Positions 6,791 through 8,903 of a stretch of DNA of 8,903 bases are shown piece after piece. The stretch is taken from NCBI GenBank assembly GCA_002373535.1, contig DFKL01000105.1, positions 1 through 8,903 of the forward strand, read 5' to 3'. The translations under genes were made by a program, and so were the position numbers. A model generated the notes under the pieces. The model did no database searches. It worked only from the letters and a program-made list of their open reading frames with translations, and was not told the origin of the DNA. The DNA is from Prevotellaceae bacterium UBA3646. GTDB lineage: Bacteria > Bacteroidota > Bacteroidia > Bacteroidales > Bacteroidaceae. Each line of letters opens with the position of its first letter. Position 1 is the stretch's first letter.

Positions 6791-7367
6791 CTGTTATGAT
6801 TTGTGTGTTGTCTGATTTTGAGAAATAGCGTACAAGGGCGTTGAAGGTGGACAGCTTCTTGTTGCCATTGCCTGGAAATCCGCCGTTGTCCATGAAGAAT
6901 GTCCGGGTGTAGCCTATGGTTTGGCCGAGTGCCCATCTGGCACGTCCGTGCCGTGCCATGAACAGGGCAAGGTGCCGGCTGAGTGAAAGTCTCTTGCCGT
7001 TCTTCTCGAGAATAAGCAGGATGGTTTTTTCCGCGCTCCATACATTGGTAATATCACTGAGCCATCGTGGCGACGGAGGTACTACCTGGGGACGTGTAAG
7101 TATAATCTGGTCGCACAGGGCTCCTCGTATGCCAAGCATCACTGCCAGCCGGTCCTTGTCGATGCCGTGTGCCGTGCGGGGAATGGTGACGTGGTGTAGG
7201 TTGGGGTACTGTTGCTCCATGTCCTCGAGCATGTGGACGGTGTCGTCCTCGCTGTTCTTGTCCACGACGCAGATGTCAAAAACGGCGTCCTCCTGGGTCA
7301 GCCACATGGGTAGTGTGTGATGTAGCTGTTCCTGCTGATTGAACGTTATGAGAACGAGGCTGATCAT
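6756..7367 (-). CDS. Short GT2-like glycosyltransferase-fold protein with DxD position lost
   Basis: 203 residues from ATG at 7367. The opening ISLVLITFNQQEQL (2-15) followed by ICVVDKNSEDDT (32-43) is the typical first two strands of a GT-A family 2 glycosyltransferase, with D36 as the nucleotide-contacting aspartate. Downstream, DRLAVMLGIRGALCDQIILT (72-91) matches the 'K..AL..G...A..D.I..TD.D' region, but where the metal-binding DxD is expected the sequence reads R92-P93-Q94, followed by VVPPSPRWL. The protein is shorter than usual GT2 enzymes (250-330) and has no C-terminal membrane helix. It may be an inactive or metal-independent GT-fold protein. The frame is open to 7523, but that part overlaps lysA out of frame. 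The ATG overlaps the lysA TGA as ATGA, and its 3' end overlaps the DedA start by 35 bp. The acceptor and sugar are unknown; co-transcription with DedA and an outer-membrane protein suggests an envelope role. Confidence 0.8.
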   Translation of the reverse strand: MISLVLITFNQQEQLHHTLPMWLTQEDAVFDICVVDKNSEDDTVHMLEDMEQQYPNLHHVTIPRTAHGIDKDRLAVMLGIRGALCDQIILTRPQVVPPSPRWLSDITNVWSAEKTILLILEKNGKRLSLSRHLALFMARHGRARWALGQTIGYTRTFFMDNGGFPGNGNKKLSTFNALVRYFSKSDNTQIITDAEHTLHCMVP

Positions 7368-8515
7368 ATATCTTCGCTGGTATAGCTCCCTGGTAGCTGA
7401 CGGCAATTGTATCTGCTTGACATAATCTCGCCATAGGCTCCTGCCGAGCGGAATACCAGCATGTCTCCACGGTGTGTGGGTGGCATGTGGTAGTCCTTGA
7501 CGAAGACGTCGCTGCTCTCGCATATAGGACCGACGACATCGTATACCATGGTCTCGTCGGTAGCGGGGGCACTGATGTTGTCAATCTGGTGGTAGGCGTC
7601 ATACAGGGCCGGACGGATGAGATCGGTCATGCCTGCATCGACTATACAGAAATTCTTTATTGCATTGCTCTTGATATACAGTACCCTGCTGACGAGGCTG
7701 CCGCACTGGCCTACGACGGCGCGTCCCAATTCGAAATGCAGGTGCTGGCCTGCGCGCAGCTTCAGTCCATGGCGGTATGTGTCGAAGTATGATGCAAAAT
7801 CCGGTATGGGATGGTGGTCCGGGTCCTGGTAGTCGATACCGAGTCCTCCGCCTACGTTGATGTATGTGACGTCCTTGATGCCGGCGGTCTCGAGCCTGTC
7901 CTGCAACTCGTTGATGCGTACGCACAGGGCGGCAAAGTCGTCCATCTCCAGAATCTGGCTCCCGATGTGGAAGTGAAGTCCTGTGAAGCGTATATTGCGC
8001 ATGCCGCGTGTCATGTTGATCACGGTCTCCATGTCCTGCATGTCTATGCCGAACTTGTTCTCGGCCAGTCCTGTGGTAATGTTGGCGTGGGTGTGGGCTC
8101 CGACATTGGGGTTTATCCGGAATGCAACGCGTGCCTTCATGTCCATACGTGCGGCTATCCCGGAGATGACTTCCAGTTCGGGTATGCTCTCGACGTTGAA
8201 ACAACAGATGCCGGCATTAAGTGCCATTTCGATTTCCCAGTCACTCTTGCCGACTCCTGCAAAGACGATGCTGTCTGCAGGAAAGCCTGCATTGAGTGCT
8301 GCCTGAATCTCCCCGCCGCTGACACAGTCGGCTCCAAATCCTGCTCCGGCAATACGCGCCAGAACGGCTGGTTGGGCACATGCCTTGACGGCATAGTGCA
8401 GGTGCATTCCTGCTGTCATGCTTGACCTGATCTGCTGCAGGGTCGCGTCAAGCAGCTGCATGTCGTAGTAATAGAACGGTGTCCTGATTTCCTGAAATTT
8501 TTCTATGGGAAACAT
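7364..8515 (-). CDS. lysA: Diaminopimelate decarboxylase LysA
   Basis: 383 residues. LysA decarboxylates meso-diaminopimelate to L-lysine using PLP, the last step of the pathway. It is a fold-type III decarboxylase with an alanine-racemase-like barrel and a C-terminal beta domain. Key residues seen: the PLP lysine K44 in HYAVKA; HFHIGSQ (181-187); GGGLGIDY (222-229) binding the PLP phosphate; E262-L-G-R265 (usually EPGR, so Pro is replaced by Leu); ICESSDVF (331-338) with the active-site cysteine C332 contributed across the dimer; and Y361 in AGAYG. Length is typical for Bacteroidota LysA. ATG at 8515 follows the lysC stop by 27 bases, and those 27 bases hold no obvious promoter or terminator, so the two are probably co-transcribed. 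The TGA overlaps the start of the GT-like gene. Regulation would follow lysC; no riboswitch is visible inside the window. Confidence 0.97.
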   Translation of the reverse strand: MFPIEKFQEIRTPFYYYDMQLLDATLQQIRSSMTAGMHLHYAVKACAQPAVLARIAGAGFGADCVSGGEIQAALNAGFPADSIVFAGVGKSDWEIEMALNAGICCFNVESIPELEVISGIAARMDMKARVAFRINPNVGAHTHANITTGLAENKFGIDMQDMETVINMTRGMRNIRFTGLHFHIGSQILEMDDFAALCVRINELQDRLETAGIKDVTYINVGGGLGIDYQDPDHHPIPDFASYFDTYRHGLKLRAGQHLHFELGRAVVGQCGSLVSRVLYIKSNAIKNFCIVDAGMTDLIRPALYDAYHQIDNISAPATDETMVYDVVGPICESSDVFVKDYHMPPTHRGDMLVFRSAGAYGEIMSSRYNCRQLPGSYTSEDI

Positions 8516-8542
8516 TCTTTTTCTGAACCTTTGTTTTGTGTA

Positions 8543-8903
8543 TTAGCCTTGCTGCCTGAAGATGGTGTCCGTAAGTGCCTGCATGGTGCGCTGCTTGTCC
8601 TCGGCCTTTACGACGAACGAGATGTTGTGATTGCTGCCGCCGTAAGATATCATGCGCACGGGAATGTCGCGCAGGGCATCGCATGCAAGTGTCTCAAAAC
8701 CTCGGTTCTCGGGGCGCAGGTCACCTACTACGCAAATGATGCACATGTCGCGCTCCACGGTAACGGTGCCATATTTCCTGAGCTCGTTCTCAATGTCGCA
8801 CAAATGGCTTGTGTCGTCGATAGTCAACGAGACTCCTACCTCGCTGGTGCATACCATGTCTATGCTGGTCTTGTAGGTCTCAAAGATCTCGAACACCTTG
8901 CGC
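8543..8903 (-). CDS. lysC: Aspartate kinase, C-terminal ACT-domain part (truncated by window edge)
   Basis: The last 119 or so residues of a longer gene that enters from the right edge. The frame reads RKVFEIFETYKTSIDMVCTS then EVGVSLTIDD. This is the start of the regulatory ACT region of lysine-type aspartokinases (E. coli LysC, aspartokinase III class), followed by a second ACT-like half: CIICVVGDL, then IPVRMISYGGSNHNISFVV and a C-terminal helix. The ACT pair binds the feedback inhibitor, normally lysine. There is no homoserine dehydrogenase domain after it, so this is a monofunctional aspartokinase and not a ThrA fusion. The GTG at 8896 is an internal valine codon and not a start. Lying directly before lysA, it supplies the first step of the same pathway. 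The catalytic kinase domain is outside the window, so I cannot check its active site. Confidence 0.93.
   Translation of the reverse strand, partial: RKVFEIFETYKTSIDMVCTSEVGVSLTIDDTSHLCDIENELRKYGTVTVERDMCIICVVGDLRPENRGFETLACDALRDIPVRMISYGGSNHNISFVVKAEDKQRTMQALTDTIFRQQG

Noticed and set aside
7368..7523. 52-residue upstream extension of the GT-like frame
   Set aside because: It overlaps the conserved C-terminal part of lysA in another frame. The ATG at 7367 directly precedes the GT-A first strand.
8897..8903. Taking the GTG at 8896 as the start of a small ACT-domain protein
   Set aside because: The two upstream in-frame codons are Arg and Lys and continue the usual aspartokinase sequence RKVFEIFE, so the gene is cut by the window edge and does not start here.
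1..8903. Mobile elements, CRISPR arrays, tRNA/rRNA genes, riboswitches
   Set aside because: I looked for direct and inverted repeats, transposase-like or integrase-like frames and structured RNA motifs and saw none. The gaps between genes are all under 100 bp.

Overview
The window looks like an ordinary housekeeping segment of a Bacteroidota (Bacteroidales-type, Bacteroides/Prevotella-like) chromosome. The reasons are perfect TAnnTTTG promoter -7 boxes in the one real intergenic gap, weak or absent Shine-Dalgarno sequences, Bacteroidales-like LigA, DapA and LysA, a signal-peptide-bearing phospholipase D-like protein of a type I associate with Bacteroides, and a Bacteroidota-style outer-membrane protein. 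Coding density is very high. I see no transposase, integrase, tRNA, rRNA, CRISPR array or phage gene.

Left block (1-2151, minus strand): ligA (NAD-dependent DNA ligase) is followed, with a 4-base ATGA stop/start overlap, by the start of what looks like a methionine synthase (MetH) reactivation-domain protein that runs off the left edge. A 98-bp AT-rich divergent promoter region (2152-2249) separates this from the middle block.

Middle block (2250-4868, plus strand): a tightly packed three-gene operon. It holds dapA (dihydrodipicolinate synthase), a MaoC-type (R)-enoyl-CoA hydratase, and an exported HKD phospholipase D / cardiolipin synthase-like protein with a GTG start inside the preceding stop codon. 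It ends tail to tail with the right-hand operon, 18 bp apart.

Right block (4887-8903, minus strand, so read right to left): lysC (aspartokinase C-terminal ACT part, cut by the window edge), lysA (diaminopimelate decarboxylase), a short GT2-like glycosyltransferase whose DxD position reads RPQ, a DedA-family membrane protein, and a predicted outer-membrane protein of unknown function. From lysA onward the genes overlap (4, 35 and 1 bp), so they are probably co-transcribed and translationally coupled.

Together: aspartokinase (first step), DapA (first committed step) and LysA (last step) place much of the lysine/diaminopimelate pathway here, in two convergent operons. Each operon ends in envelope-related genes: a PLD-like enzyme in one, and a GT-like protein, DedA and an outer-membrane protein in the other. 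I found no clearly new biological system. The items most worth a second look are the DxD-less GT-like protein, the lysA-linked envelope trio, the MetH reactivation-domain protein that is not attached to an upstream MetH catalytic region, and an apparent short deletion in the LigA helix-hairpin-helix region.
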